A stretch of 64,000 nt of DNA from Lepas anatifera (taxonomy: Eukaryota; Arthropoda; Thecostraca; Lepadidae). How positions within the stretch are numbered: position 1 is the stretch's first letter; each line of letters opens with the position of its first letter. The position numbers and the translations under genes are program-made. The stretch covers positions 82,681-146,680 of the forward strand of contig JAOTON010001948.1 in NCBI GenBank assembly GCA_034440635.1. Reading direction: 5' to 3'. The notes under the pieces were generated by a model. It was given only the letters and a program-made list of their open reading frames with translations, ran no database searches and was not told the DNA's origin. Positions 9,600 through 21,094 of this stretch are shown in pieces.

Positions 9600-12500
9600 G
9601 ATGTGCCATCCGGACCGGAGACAGATGTTGCCGCGGGGGCGGACGTGTCGCGCGCAGAAGCAGTCACGCCCAACTGCTGGGACACCGGCGGCCGAACAGA
9701 ACCTGGTGCGCAAAGCCAGAGGATCTAAAGGCTGGGTTGTTATTGCTGTTAAGGGATTTCCTAAACAGGGGGCTTCATGGAGTCTGGTTGTGTTTTAGCA
9801 GCCAGTGCTCTTCTGTGGTGAATTTATCTGCCGACACAGCCTCTGTTTAGTCTCTGGTCGTGGTGCTTGGTAATGGGCCAGACCTGGATAGCTTGCTAAG
9901 TATTTTCCCCAACGCGAACAACTTAGGAGTTGCTTTCAGAGGGATATGGCATACATTGGATTGTCTTCTTGAGCAATCTCAGAGGTTTTGATGTCAGATA
10001 TGTTCTTCCGCGCTCTCAGAAAGTGTAACAACGTGATATGGTCGCTCCCTGTTCCATGTGAAAGCTGCCATGAAGTGTTTTCTGTAAAGCAGGCGCCGCT
10101 GCCAGGAGTGCTGTGTTAGACTTTAAACTAGTTGGTAAGATTCTTGGTTGGAACGATGGTCTGTTAACATTTATATTTCGTAAGAAAATCAAACCGAAAG
10201 ATTTCACTGATAACCGATTAGCGCGATAATCTTCTACTTCCCTAAGTAAGGTCAAAGCTTTTCTTGTGATGGTAGGGAAATCTTCCAACAATGTCAAAAG
10301 ATAGCACGATTGCTATTTCGGCTCCATTTCCACGCGAAGGGGACTGTGCGAGCTCCACCCTGCGACGCTCTGGCCCGGCCGCGCCCCCGGGTGGGTCGGT
10401 AATAACGGCAGCAGGCTGCGCTGGGTTAGTGGCGCTTCTATTTTTACGCCCACAATTGAGTGCAGAAGAAGAGACTGTCGACTTTATCTTCGATGATACA
10501 GTCGACGATTATCGCCCAGTAGTCTTGAACCCTCGCCTTTACTGGGGGGGGATGGGTACGGGAACGGGAGATGTTGCAACTGAACCAATTGTTTTTAGAT
10601 GACTGCAAAAACGTCGTTCTGCTTACAGTCTTGAAAGTGGATGTAGCCCATGGGAAATTCGTTGCGCGCGTTTCGCCAAAAAGTGGTAGGCTTTTAGGTC
10701 ACTGGGCTCAGAACTGGCAACATATACGGATTATTTGGGCGCCAGGACTTATGCACTCGAATGTTGGAATCTCACCGTTCTCCTCTGTCCCTATTCCTGA
10801 ATCGGCCCTGAATATATTCCGTTGACCTTGCGTGACCTCTGCAAAAACCCATATAACCACCAGCTTTTCAATGTTAACAGATTTTGAAGGCGACAAAATT
10901 GCTATGTTTTTCTTAGCGGGGAATTCAAATTCAGCGTTCAAAAATATCCGCTAGAAGTGAAAACTAGACATATTGGGTCAATGTGAATTTTCCCAGTCAG
11001 CGATCTTTAACACTGTCTCACGCAGCACCTAGATGGGTCACATAGGTGCATAGTAAACCCTCAAAGCGAAAATGTCTCCTGATCACTTTGACGACTGTAT
11101 CAATGTGATTTGATACCCAAAATTATGGTCAATAGCAACCAGAGTAGCGAAATTGGTCGTACAAGACGATCACATTTTTTACCTGACCTGGTGACCTTAG
11201 GGTCCTACAAATTGGCATTAATCGCGAGCTCTCGTGACGAACAAAACGCTAGTTTTACCGCGAGGCTCATGTTAACTAGGGGCCAACCGCGAGGAGAGGT
11301 TTGCAACACCCCTGCCTCCCAGTAAGGGCGAAGGTGACATAAGTGTGAGGGTTAACATATTACTTCGATTTTAACCTCGATAATCCAGAAAACTACAGCT
11401 ACGCAGCTGCTATACCACAGCGCTTTGTTGCCAGTCAGACCTGTGCGTGTCCGTCCCCTGTGTATTTTGCCACTGTCAGTGTTGTGGAGTGGCGCAGGAA
11501 GCGCTTGTGTGGGGGGCCTCTCGGCCAAGTCTCACTGCCGCCGCTGCTCCCGACTGCGTGCTGTGTTGGGCGGCGTCCCCACCCTGTGGCACCGCAGCTG
11601 CCCTGTGAGCAGTCAGTTCACCGGGGTGCCACCTTTCTCTCCACTCGCCTTTTGTTTGGCTACTTGATTCCGGCGGTGTGTCCCGAAACGTTAATAATGA
11701 TCTAGTGTCGGGGCGGCGGAGACTTCCCGTTACAGAAGCGCCCGCTTTTTTGGCTGTGCTGTTTGCATCGTGGTTAATGATAACCTGCTGACAATAAGGC
11801 CCGAGCTAGGTCGCACCAGCCATGAAGTGAGCGCAACTACTGCGCCCAATAGTCAGCTCGTACGCGAAAGCTTTGGCGCGGCCTTTTTGTGTGTTGAATG
11901 CTGTGCCGGACGGTTTTTCAGTGTCCTGCTGTAAAAAAGACCGTCGTTCGAATCGCTGGTTGTGAATTTCCAACCGTGGTCTAGTTGGAACATTATGTCA
12001 TCCCGAATATTAACCAGTTTGTCTACAGTGCTGGTTTTATATTCAAAACCTACTACCAACCCAGGAGAAAGCGAGCAATTTACTGTTTTAATACCACAGT
12101 GAAAGTTTCGTTTTTAATGCTGCTAGTCTTTCGTTGGGATTCCAGTGATGGGGAAGCTGATAGCGGGTGATCCCAGTTAACAATGTCCCTGGCAGTTGAA
12201 AGATCTGCGATCTTACACCAACCAACACACTGTCGCTTGAGTTCAACGATGATGGTGACAGGTGGATCCTGTGGAGAAGTGGACCCGCGCTGCGCTACAC
12301 CACTCGTTCACTGTCGCTCCACCCAGGATGCTGCTCCCCCATCGCGCCGGCAACGCGAGACCTCGCGAACCTGTTCCTAACCCCTGCCGATGTGGTTCAC
12401 TCCATGTAGGACCACTGGCTACGCCTACTCGACCAAATCGTTTTACCCAGTGTAATAGTTTTGTTGGCTATTATTATATCGTATTGCGCGACGCGAAGAT

Positions 12501-13731
12501 GTTGCTTGTAAGTATACAGTGGGACAGGCGGCTTGGGTCCGGCTGCCGAGTTATCTTCAATCATGTCACCACTACATTTTTTTGCAAATGGTCTTGCATC
12601 CCAAAATGAAGTCTTATCCTTTAATTGGCAAGCCAGACACGCCTTTTCCTTAACGTAAGAAGCACATATACCTGCTGCAAGATCCAAGCCTAAGGTCCTT
12701 AAACAGGTCCCCAATTGAAAAAATTAATTTGGATCCGAACACCAAGCAGAAGTCGAAGAGTCGAGTCGCCCCAATTGCAGCTTAAAAGTCCGTTGAATGC
12801 AGCAGTTTGGTACAAAACAGTCATACTAGCTTTTTTATCACCTGGGAAGTCCATGTACGTACCGGTCATCCTATGTTACAAGGCATCGCAAACACGCCAT
12901 ACATTTTAATGATGTTACAAATCGGCGTATGTTTAACTTCCCGCCTAGTTTTTTCTAACGTTGGCGGATCCGAGATTTCTTTCGTAGTTTACCTCACAGT
13001 GAACATAAATTCCCTGCAGCTAGACATTTGGGCCTGTATGCGGACTCATCGGTACACAGCCTCTGCGACACAAAAAGGACTGCTGGTCCAATTGTATACG
13101 ACCGCTTCCGCTCCGCTTATTCCGCTCCCTTTCCGGCGGCCGAGCCTTAACAAGTTGAGAAAAACACGGAGTGATGATCGATGTACTGCATTCACAGCAC
13201 TATATAACAGTAGCGCAGACCACAGGCAGCGCTTGGAATGCACGCCAAAAAAACTGAGACATTACATTCAGCCAGAATATGTATCACCCAAGAAAAAAAC
13301 CACAAGATTCCCTTTTTCTACAATGTTGTGCAACGAACCCTCCAAATGAGTTTGACTCCCTTAAACCCACCCAATCTCCTCCCAGGACAGCACAGGGCGG
13401 AATATTCCTTTTCATGAGCACTGAGTAGACTGGGTATGTTGCGAACTGGCTGGCGGAATGGTGGACCTGAAAAACACCACAATAACTATTTAGAGAATAG
13501 TCAACGAAGCGCTTTAGATTGTATTGCTTCACGCATTGGCACCTGTGTGATGTAAATGAGGACATATTTGCCCCCTATTTTGCACATCAGCCATGGTCTT
13601 TAAATACAATTTTTCGAAAATAAAAAGCAAATGTCCAAAGTTGCTCCTTGCGCCATAAGAGGAACATCAACATTTAGACCTAAGGTGTCCAAAAAAAGCC
13701 TTCCCATCTCAAAAAGGCAAAATCTTGAAAA
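9600..13731. other. Intergenic stretch without a recognised gene
   Basis: Scattered short ORFs on both strands show no recognisable domain and no consistent splice structure. A GC-rich patch at 10340-10420 and one at 11420-11600 could hold promoter or exon sequence, but I cannot support either. No tandem repeat or transposon end was recognised in this interval. Confidence 0.5.
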
Positions 13732-13739
13732 TTCCCTGA

Positions 13740-14168
13740 CAGGCGAATCCAGGATTGCCGATAGGGGAGGAAGGGGCACCTTCCCGGGGAGGGAGGGGGC
13801 GCCATCTGGACCAAGGGGTGCCACTTTTGACCGGCAAAACTATCAAGTGGGCGCCAAATCCTATCGGTGGGCGCCGATTTTCGCATCCTGGGGGGTGGGA
13901 AGCGACATTTCAAAGGGGCGCTATCGACCTTTCAGGGGGCGCCGTGACCGGCGCCGCCACGGAATTTTCGCAGGGGGACAGACCCGGGCTTGCTGACCAA
14001 CTAGGCGAATTTTGGCATATTCGGTAACTGACAGCATTAATGACCATTGACCAAAATTTTGGGGACGTCCCCTGGTTGGCCAAGGGGACCTCCTGGCCGT
14101 GACCATTTCAGGAGGCGCCGAGGGTCGATCGGGGGGTGGGGGGCACGTACCCCCTGGATCCGCCTATG
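13740..14168. mobile_element. hAT-type MITE with 8-bp target duplication TTCCCTGA
   Basis: The left end is CAGGCGAATCCAGG; the right end, inverted, is CATAGGCGGATCCAGG. TTCCCTGA stands immediately outside both ends (13732-13739 and 14169-14176). The 429-bp interior is GC-rich and non-coding, with repeated GGGGGCGCC blocks. Relatives lie at 29379-29652 and, inverted, at 62184-62467. An 8-bp duplication with CAG-type ends fits hAT. Confidence 0.9.
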
Positions 14169-14554
14169 TTCCCTGAAGCTTGAAGGTCTGGCAGATCGGT
14201 ATGCACACAAGTCAAGCTACGTCTATTGCGAAATGATTTTTTTCGAAAAACCTTAATATACATCACATTCCACATTTTTTCTCATTTCGCTTCACTAATG
14301 GCGGTTCCATAACATATAAAAGAGGGGTTCAATGGTAATTTTCCGTATGTTCCTTCCGATCATCTTCATTTGTTAACAAAAAGAAGAGATGCATATGAAA
14401 AACTGAAAAATATATTCACATTTTCTTGCACTTGAGCCACCTCATCCATACCCATGGTAGTTGAAAAGTCGAGCATCGAAGTGTAATACATAATTTTCTA
14501 CCTTCCATAGGCATGTCTTCTAACCCATTATCCCGCCAGCTGGTGTGTGCGTGT

Positions 14555-15230
14555 GCATTATTTCACACGCGCATTGACGGGGGTCTGAGACACCTTCATT
14601 TTGACGGGAGGTTGCCCCAAGATCTAAAAAAACACGCTAGATAGCGAAAAACGATAAACGGCTTGGATAACTTATCGAATCCTCTATAGAAAAGATTTGC
14701 ATCATTTTTCAGGTTACATTTAAGGTCGCTAGAGGTCAGGGCATGCTGCCATTGGGTTATAAATCAAAGCTTTCAATCATTACATCTGAACTAGTAAAGA
14801 TAGTGCAAAACAATCAAGACTATTGGAATCCTCGCAGCGAGCCGAATCAAATAATATGTAATATGGCAAAAAAGTAATATGGCCTTGCCAGGTCAAATCA
14901 CAGATTAAACTTGACCTGAGGTTAGGTCAACATCAAATTAAATAAAAATGCATATCTTTAAAAACCGCAAAGATGAGGCAAACCTAATACCTTTGAAATA
15001 AATACTCTACAACCATCTATAAGTTATTCAGCATTAACCATTTTCCCATGTATTTCCAATGGAGAGGTCATGACTCATTCCTGACCTTAGATAATCGATA
15101 TAAAAATACCGGAATATATTTTGTAGAACTCAGTGGGCCCACTATGCACGATAACCTTAAATCGGATAGGTTGGCCCTGTTCTGACTTCTGCTATCTTAA
15201 ACTTTTTAGGTGAGGCCACTTGATCTACAG
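14555..15230 (+). repeat. Dispersed repeat, inverted partner of 46155-46826, rich in AGGTCA words
   Basis: About 680 bases match the reverse complement of 46155-46826 along their whole length, from ACACGCGCATTGACG through CCAAGATCT to GCTATCTTAAACTTTTT, with roughly one difference in four or five bases. Several AGGTCA or TGACCT words occur. No ORF is shared. It is presumably an old mobile element; I saw no clear ends or target duplication. Confidence 0.75.
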
Positions 15231-15430
15231 TATAGTGAGACTGCATGCAGCCGTTGTACCTTTATCTCCAAAGACCGGGCGGGGGGGTACCCACCCACTA
15301 TCAGTGTGGGTGTTTAAACGATAATAATTTAACTGTTATTTTGGGGTTTAACAACGGACCAACTGCCACAGTCATTCAGCGTCACCAACTCTTGCCCTGT
15401 TAGGGGGATTTTGAAGATCAGATCGACCTA

Positions 15431-15490
15431 TTCAGAGGAATTTGGGGGATCCGATACTCATTCAGAGGAATTTGGGGGATCCGATACTCA
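15431..15490. repeat. Two exact 30-bp direct repeats
   Basis: The 30-base unit starting TTCAGAGGAATTTGGGGGAT occurs at 15431-15460 and again at 15461-15490 without change, followed by a partial third copy. It adjoins a tRNA-like block. Confidence 0.9.
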
Positions 15491-15496
15491 TTCAGA

Positions 15497-15572
15497 GGCT
15501 CCGCCAGGATTTGAACCCGGGACCGATGGTTTAGAAGACAAGGATGCTATCCACTAAGCCACCCATCTCCTT
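15497..15572 (-). repeat. tRNA-derived sequence (SINE head or tRNA pseudogene)
   Basis: Read on the minus strand it has a D-arm and A box (TGGCTTAGTGGATAGCA) and a good T-arm and B box (CCGGGTTCAAATCCTGG), with TCT at the anticodon position. The 5' strand of the acceptor stem does not pair with the 3' CGGAGCC, so it is not a working tRNA. It is best read as a pol III-type SINE promoter or a tRNA-Arg(TCT)-like pseudogene. Confidence 0.6.
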
Positions 15573-16164
15573 GTGTTTAAGCAATGTGCCTCAAGAAAGG
15601 AACAAATATATATCACAGATTAAAAACTTAACTATGATCGGATAAATATGTCAGAAAATTGCAGACATTTCCTATTCTCCAAGCCATCCAATTCCCTGCA
15701 TTCCAATTTCAATGAGATGTTTTATTAATAAATGCTTTTGAAAATCTAGAATCAACTGGTACACAATGTTTTGGGAAGCTAAAGCATCAAGCAAATTTGG
15801 TTCAATGGCAGAAATATATAAAAATTAGCCCCCCTATTTTCACTGCCTGTACATGTAACCCTCCCCATATTTTTAAGACTTTGGTTTTTGGAGGTGAGGG
15901 AATTCTTGGGAGCAGCCTCTAGAATCTATGTACAGATCATCTTTTTGCTGGAGGAACAAATTTGGAGGGGTGTTTTATTTCCTATAGGATCATGGCTAAT
16001 GTGATGGGTGCATGGCTTCATCAAAAATGTTTGACATGCATACTAGATCACATGATTAATATGCCAATCAGGCAATCTTGCAAGTTTAACCAAACCAGCT
16101 GAATTAGAAAATCTGTGATATTTTCTTTTTATACTCACCAGCATACAAGATGTCCTTGTACCTT

Positions 16165-16198
16165 GGTGATGAACTTCTACCCAATGAAGTTCATCACC
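16165..16198. other. Perfect 13-bp hairpin over the DAD1 stop codon
   Basis: GGTGATGAACTTC (16165-16177), an 8-base loop, then GAAGTTCATCACC (16186-16198). The right arm encodes the last conserved residues VVMNFI of DAD1 and the loop holds most of the stop codon. The left arm lies mainly in the 3' UTR. Confidence 0.85.
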
Positions 16199-16695
16199 AC
16201 TAGATGCAGAATGATGTGGGCAAAGATGAAATCTGCAAAGTCCCCTTTCAGGACTGATGCCACTGAACTCACTCTTATTTTGAGGGTTCACTTGGAGCCG
16301 CAAGCAGACTGCAACAGAAAAACAATGACATGCTGTTTTAGTTCATATCGGATAAAAATATAAATCCCAAATGATGACAACAACTCGTACAGCTGTAAGC
16401 AGCCTACGAAAATGACTAGTCACAAAGCCTTGACTTGAAACAAAATTAAAGAAGCATATGAAAATGTTGCGACAGCTTACTTACCTCCTAGAACAAAAGA
16501 TCCCACACATGATATAAATCCACTCAGAAATGAGTTGAATGGAAAAGTGCCGACCAGACAACAGTAGATAAATTGAATGACTCCAGTCAAGAAGATCTGA
16601 ACCAGATATGCATCGATTATCATCAGCTTCTTCGGGGTTGTCTTGCCATACTCAGTACACAGCTTCCCAATTACGGACAGAAATGACTCCGACAT
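16177..16695 (-). CDS. DAD1: DAD1, oligosaccharyltransferase subunit, two coding exons with one frameshift
   Basis: Small ER membrane subunit of the oligosaccharyltransferase that N-glycosylates nascent proteins. Exon 1 is 16695 down to 16485 (ATG at 16693-16695, ending before GTAAGT); exon 2 is 16308 down to 16177 after TTTCTGTTGCAG. Exon 1 carries [20 protein letters not shown], nearly identical across animals; exon 2 carries [21 protein letters not shown]. Length is about 114 residues, as in the family. One extra base in a run of four C (plus strand 16242-16245) shifts exon 2 before the conserved HLVVMNFIG end. Everything else is intact, so a consensus error is more likely than a pseudogene. 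Confidence 0.92.
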
Positions 16696-16699
16696 TTTC

Positions 16700-17484
16700 A
16701 CGTACTTTCTGTGAATTCTCAACACACCAGACACGACAGAATTGAACAGAATAATGCCACGTCGTCGTCGGTCTAATGTCAAGCCTCCTAATAAACATTC
16801 AGCAAGCCGGCTGTTACCGTGTTACAATGATAGCCTGAGGCATAGCCGTACCAAAGTTGAATGGTCATGAATAAACCAAACAATAGATAAATAATGAATA
16901 ATATTTTATTTGAAATGAATTATCATTTAACAAAAAATATCAAATTAAAATTAGAAACTATTTAACTTACTTGACTATTCAGCTTTACACCGCTAGGGCC
17001 GCAACAAACAAAAAGCCCTTCAGGGCGTTTGTAACGCGCAAAAGGCTATTGACGGCGCAATTTTCATCCTACAGATGCACTCGTTACCTGTTGCACAGGT
17101 TGTTGGCCTTGTGCACTCTATTGCCTTCCTTGTGCACAACGCTGTTGGAGAGGATGACGACCGCCGAGTGGTGACTGCTCGTAGGTGTAATATCAGGAAG
17201 GCCCTGCAGTACATATATCGGCTTTTGGTAATTTTAACACAACGGGGGAATATAGGAAGGTGTTTAACTGATGATCATTATTGGGACTTTTCAAAAGTTT
17301 TGCTTAAACTAGTAGAGTAATATGTGGAGTAATAAAGAACATTTTACACCTACATTTCGATTCGATTGGTTAGGTATGAACCATGCACGTCTATTGCTAT
17401 TGCCCTGCAGTATTGCATGCCAAGGAATCAAGAGCACAATTAATATTCAAATCAAGCTAGTGTATACAAGCTAGTGTCTCTATT
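16700..17484. other. Upstream flank of DAD1; no supported gene
   Basis: An AT-rich stretch (16880-16975) is followed by a more complex segment (16990-17320) with short open frames on both strands. An AG before the ATG at 17075 could be an acceptor, but the peptide has no recognisable family. It may hold the DAD1 promoter. Confidence 0.4.
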
Positions 17485-18218
17485 GCTTTGAGCAGGGGCG
17501 CAGCCAAAGTTTTTGTATGGGGGGGGCACACCAACTTTGAGGGGCACCCCTGGGAAAAAAGGGCACTTTTTAACGTAACCTAAAAACTTACTATATCTTT
17601 GTTTATATCATTTTTTTGCATCTTTGGTTCAATAAAATGCAAAGAAATCATTGACGGAGAAGGAAAACTCGATTAAAACCGAAAAAAGGAACAAAATATC
17701 ACCAAAATGCCATGGAAATAGCCAAAACACTACTTTTTTGGATATATTTAAGGGCAGCCAACTCATGCAAGTACTTAACATCAGAGAAATCAGAGGAGCA
17801 TGTGATATCTGTTACAATGTGCAGGGTAAGGCATATTGGAGTCGAATTTTTTTTGTTATGCCCACTGGTTTTGTCGTGACGAGTGAGCCCTAGCTGAATG
17901 TGGATTAGGTTCCTTGCCTCCCACAATCGCCGTGGGACAAGGAGTAGCATAGTGTCTTTGGAAGAACACATTTTTGCTACTGGAAAAATTTGGGAGATAC
18001 CTTTTGAACGTGTTTATTAAGTTCCATATTCGCAAGGCTCGGTCCCAGTTAAAGAGTAAATAAAAGGTGAACAGGCTGGTGGTTTAGATGGGGATGGTGT
18101 GACAGGGCTGAAAATTGTAAAAACTATTTCTTCATCTAAATTAATGAGTAGAAATCCCGGTTTAGGGGACTGTGCTCTGAGCTCGGGCACATGCCTTCTT
18201 ATCATCCCTTCTCAGAAT

Positions 18219-20494
18219 CAGGTTGGCACTGCCCACTACCCACTGTCCGGGTTTTTGGGTTTTAGTGGGTTTTAGGGATAAAACCCACCTGGGTTTTTTC
18301 ATAAATCATTTTCTAGATGCCCTGAGTAAAAATATTGTCTTTTTGCTATTCACATCACTTTTAAAGCTACTAAGCCTTGGTATGTGTAGAATATGCCAAA
18401 GTTTAGTAGAATTAGTACCATATGCCACCTCATACAACCCATTGGAAAACTGCATTAAAAGTGCATTTGGAAATCCTTGCCGTCTTACCAGGAAAATCAT
18501 TCCCAAGAATCCACATGTCGTATAAATTGCACATTGTGCAACACAAATTTCTATTATTTTTTGCAACAGGTAAGTCACTGGATAAGACCAATACTGTCTC
18601 TGAATATGACGTTAGTTTTTGTCTGTATGATGCAGTTTTTTCCAGAATTCAATCTATTAATTATGTATATCTTAACAAATTTATAAACATTTCTGCAGGT
18701 TCAAAATATGCCAAAGTAACATCGCAGTCTCAGATTGTGACTCTGACTGACTTTGGCCTGAGACACACGAATAGTTTCATTGTTCAGCTCATGGAGCCTC
18801 TAGGGTTATCGTGGTGGAGTCACGTGCTGTACTCCAGGCGCGCAGCCAAGGTGGGGCGACCGCCTCTCCTGGGCTGAACTTAAGCTCTGTAAAGAGCTTC
18901 CCCGCGACCTCCTGTCATTTTCTGATTTATGTTCCCCAGTTGATTATAAGAAGACGGACACCATCACAATGTTTGTCTCGAGACTCTCAATAGCAAGTCT
19001 CAGGGCCCAAGCGCTGGTCTGGCAGGGCCCACCAAAATTTTGAATTGGGGGCCCCATATTCAGCTATCGGGATACCAGAGTTTATCTCTGGGCCCCCAGA
19101 CTTGGTCTCTGAAGCAGCCCCAAAGTTTTCCCGGGTTTCCAGAGTTGGCCTGGAGGACCTCAAGAGCTTGTCACGGGGCAGACCTGGTCTCTGAGGGCCA
19201 CCAGAGTTGGTCTCGGTGGGCCCAAGAGTCTGACTTGGGGATCCGAAAACTTTTCTCGGGGAGCCCAGTGTTGCTCTCAATGGCCTTTAAGAATTTGTCT
19301 CGGTGGCCTCAGAGTTGGTCTCCAAGGCCTTCGAGGGTTTGTGCGTCGGCCCATCGAGTTGGTCTCGAACCTGGCTGAAGTTGGTTTCGGGGTCCCTAGG
19401 TTCGGTCCTTAGGGTCCCCGAGGTGGTTTCGGGAGACCCCAGAATTGTTCTTGGGGCCCGCAGTGTTGATCTCGAGAACCTTGAAGAGTTTGTCTTGGTT
19501 CGTGGGGCCCCCAGAGCTGGTCTCTGGGATCCCTAGACTCGTTTTCGGGCGTCTCAAAAGTTTTTTTCTGGCGGGAGGAGTTTTGTCTCAAGGCGCCGGC
19601 CAATTTTTATCAGTCTGCTCAAAAATTCGTGTTGGGGGCACCTCAGATGGTCCCCGGGTCACAAAATAATAAAAGGATACCACGCTTTATTCAGCTAGAT
19701 AAGCAAAGAAACAAGCAAGGAGGTAAAAACAGCCAATAAAAGTCACGTGAACCACACCGATTCACTCCACAATACATCAGCCACCGCTGACATTCTTTTA
19801 TTTTCATTAGCGATCTTTGCACTTGGGGCCCCGTGCAGTGCCCCCGAGTCTATATTCACCCTTCCCCTGAGCAAATAATGGATACACCCCTGCTCTACTC
19901 TGAGAATTGTGATCTGGCCCTTATTGATGTGCCAGACTAAGATTTCCAGCGCTAGCATTTGTCCCTGAGGAATATGAGCTGATTTAGAAAGTGAAAGTAA
20001 TTCATGTGGGCGCAGTGGTGCGGTACTTGTCGCACTTGCTTTCTACGGGGTCGTCCGGTTTATTTCTGTAGATTTCTTGAGTACGGAGAACCCGGCTCCT
20101 AAGAGAAAACATAATAAGAGTCGACAACGCCGTATAACCATAGCAGGGATGAGTTGATAAACCCAAAAATGTTATTCTGGTCAAAAGTCGGTTCACTTTT
20201 CTTATCCATGGGTGCCCATAAAACTATGAAGGGTTCTGCACGCAGCCGTCAATCGGGTACTTAGAACAGCTTTGGGAATAGGAGCTTCTTCTCCTCCGCC
20301 ACGTGAGGCAAAGACTGATAAGGAACGATGATATTGAAAGCATCACAGTCTTAATGCGTGCTCAAACAATGGCATTAATCTAGAAACGATGTGACGAGAA
20401 TGCTATAAAACAAAAATAAAAACCCGAAAAGCCACAAAACCCGCAAAAACCCGACCCGCGGGCTTTTATAAAAAACCCGGTTTTTCCAACCCTG
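18219..20494. mobile_element. hAT element nested in copy 1
   Basis: Copy 2 of the host element lacks this block, which defines its edges. The left end is CAGGTTGGCACTGCCC; the right end, inverted, is CAGGGTTGGAAAAACC. The flanking 8 bases are CTCAGAAT and CTCAGGAT, one mismatch. Runs of AAACCCG and its complement lie near both ends. Short ORFs inside show no transposase motif that I recognise. It contains a third element at 18835-19892. Confidence 0.85.
18835..19892. mobile_element. Third-level nested hAT-like element with its own minisatellite
   Basis: Ends CAGGCGCGCAGCC and, inverted, CAGGGGTGTATCC; flanking 8-mers CTGTACTC and CTCTACTC differ at one base. From about 19020 to 19650 the interior is a degenerate repeat of 25-28 bases with core CCCCAGAGTTGGTCTC. 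ORFs crossing it follow the repeat and are not genes. With no empty-site copy the call rests on ends and duplication alone. Confidence 0.72.
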
Positions 20495-20925
20495 CTCAGG
20501 ATCCACCAGTATAATAAGCAATTTATATAACCGGGGGTGCCTAGGTATCACAAGCTGTTTTAGAGATTCCTCATTCCTCGTTAGCTCCGTTTTACAAGGG
20601 CAGTTTTCATTGTGTTCTTATTCCCCATCTATTCAAGACCAGCTCTGGGGCCCCCAAGTGTGGATCAGAGGCCTCCAGAGCAACTTCCCCCATCCCCCCC
20701 AGTTGTGCCTCCAGGGAATAGACTAGCTCAGTGACCCTGCCCCAAGATGATGGGAGTTGGCCTTGTGTTCTTATTATCTATCTATTTAAGATCACCTCAG
20801 GGGCCTCTGATGTAGATCAGGGCCACAGAGCAGCTCATGCTTCACCCAGGGACTAGACTAGCTCATTGGTCCCAGAGATGAGGTCATCAGACTAGCTCAA
20901 TGGGCCACAGATAGGCTCATAGGGC

Positions 20926-21094
20926 GGGCGCGGTGGTGGGTGGTCAGCGTGGCTGTCTGCCGCAGCCGACCCGGGTTCAAGGCGGCGGCTTCCTGAACAA
21001 GGGCAAGCTGGCTCCCGGAAACCCTTCCAACAGGGAAAGGTTGGCGCGCCTATGACCCTGGCAGTTGGTGCGTGATAAGCCCCAATAATTATTA
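20926..21094 (+). mobile_element. tRNA-derived SINE with 14-bp target duplication and a visible empty site
   Basis: The head has an A box-like segment (GTGGGTGGTCAGCGTGG) and a B box (GGGTTCAAGGC), the tail is (ATT)n, and TAGGCTCATAGGGC lies on both sides (20912-20925, 21095-21108). The paralogous hAT copy has a single TAGGCTCATAGGGC at 42311-42324 with no insert, which proves the insertion and its edges. Confidence 0.93.

Noticed and set aside
10291..10602. 103-codon ORF as a gene
   Set aside because: No recognisable domain, no splice partner and no support from composition beyond a GC-rich start.
17075..17320. 81-codon open frame after an acceptor-like AG
   Set aside because: No recognised family, no matching donor, and the opposite strand is also open over much of it.
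18422..18877. 151-codon ORF as a hAT transposase fragment
   Set aside because: No BED finger, catalytic or dimerisation motif could be recognised, and it runs across the edge of the third-level element.
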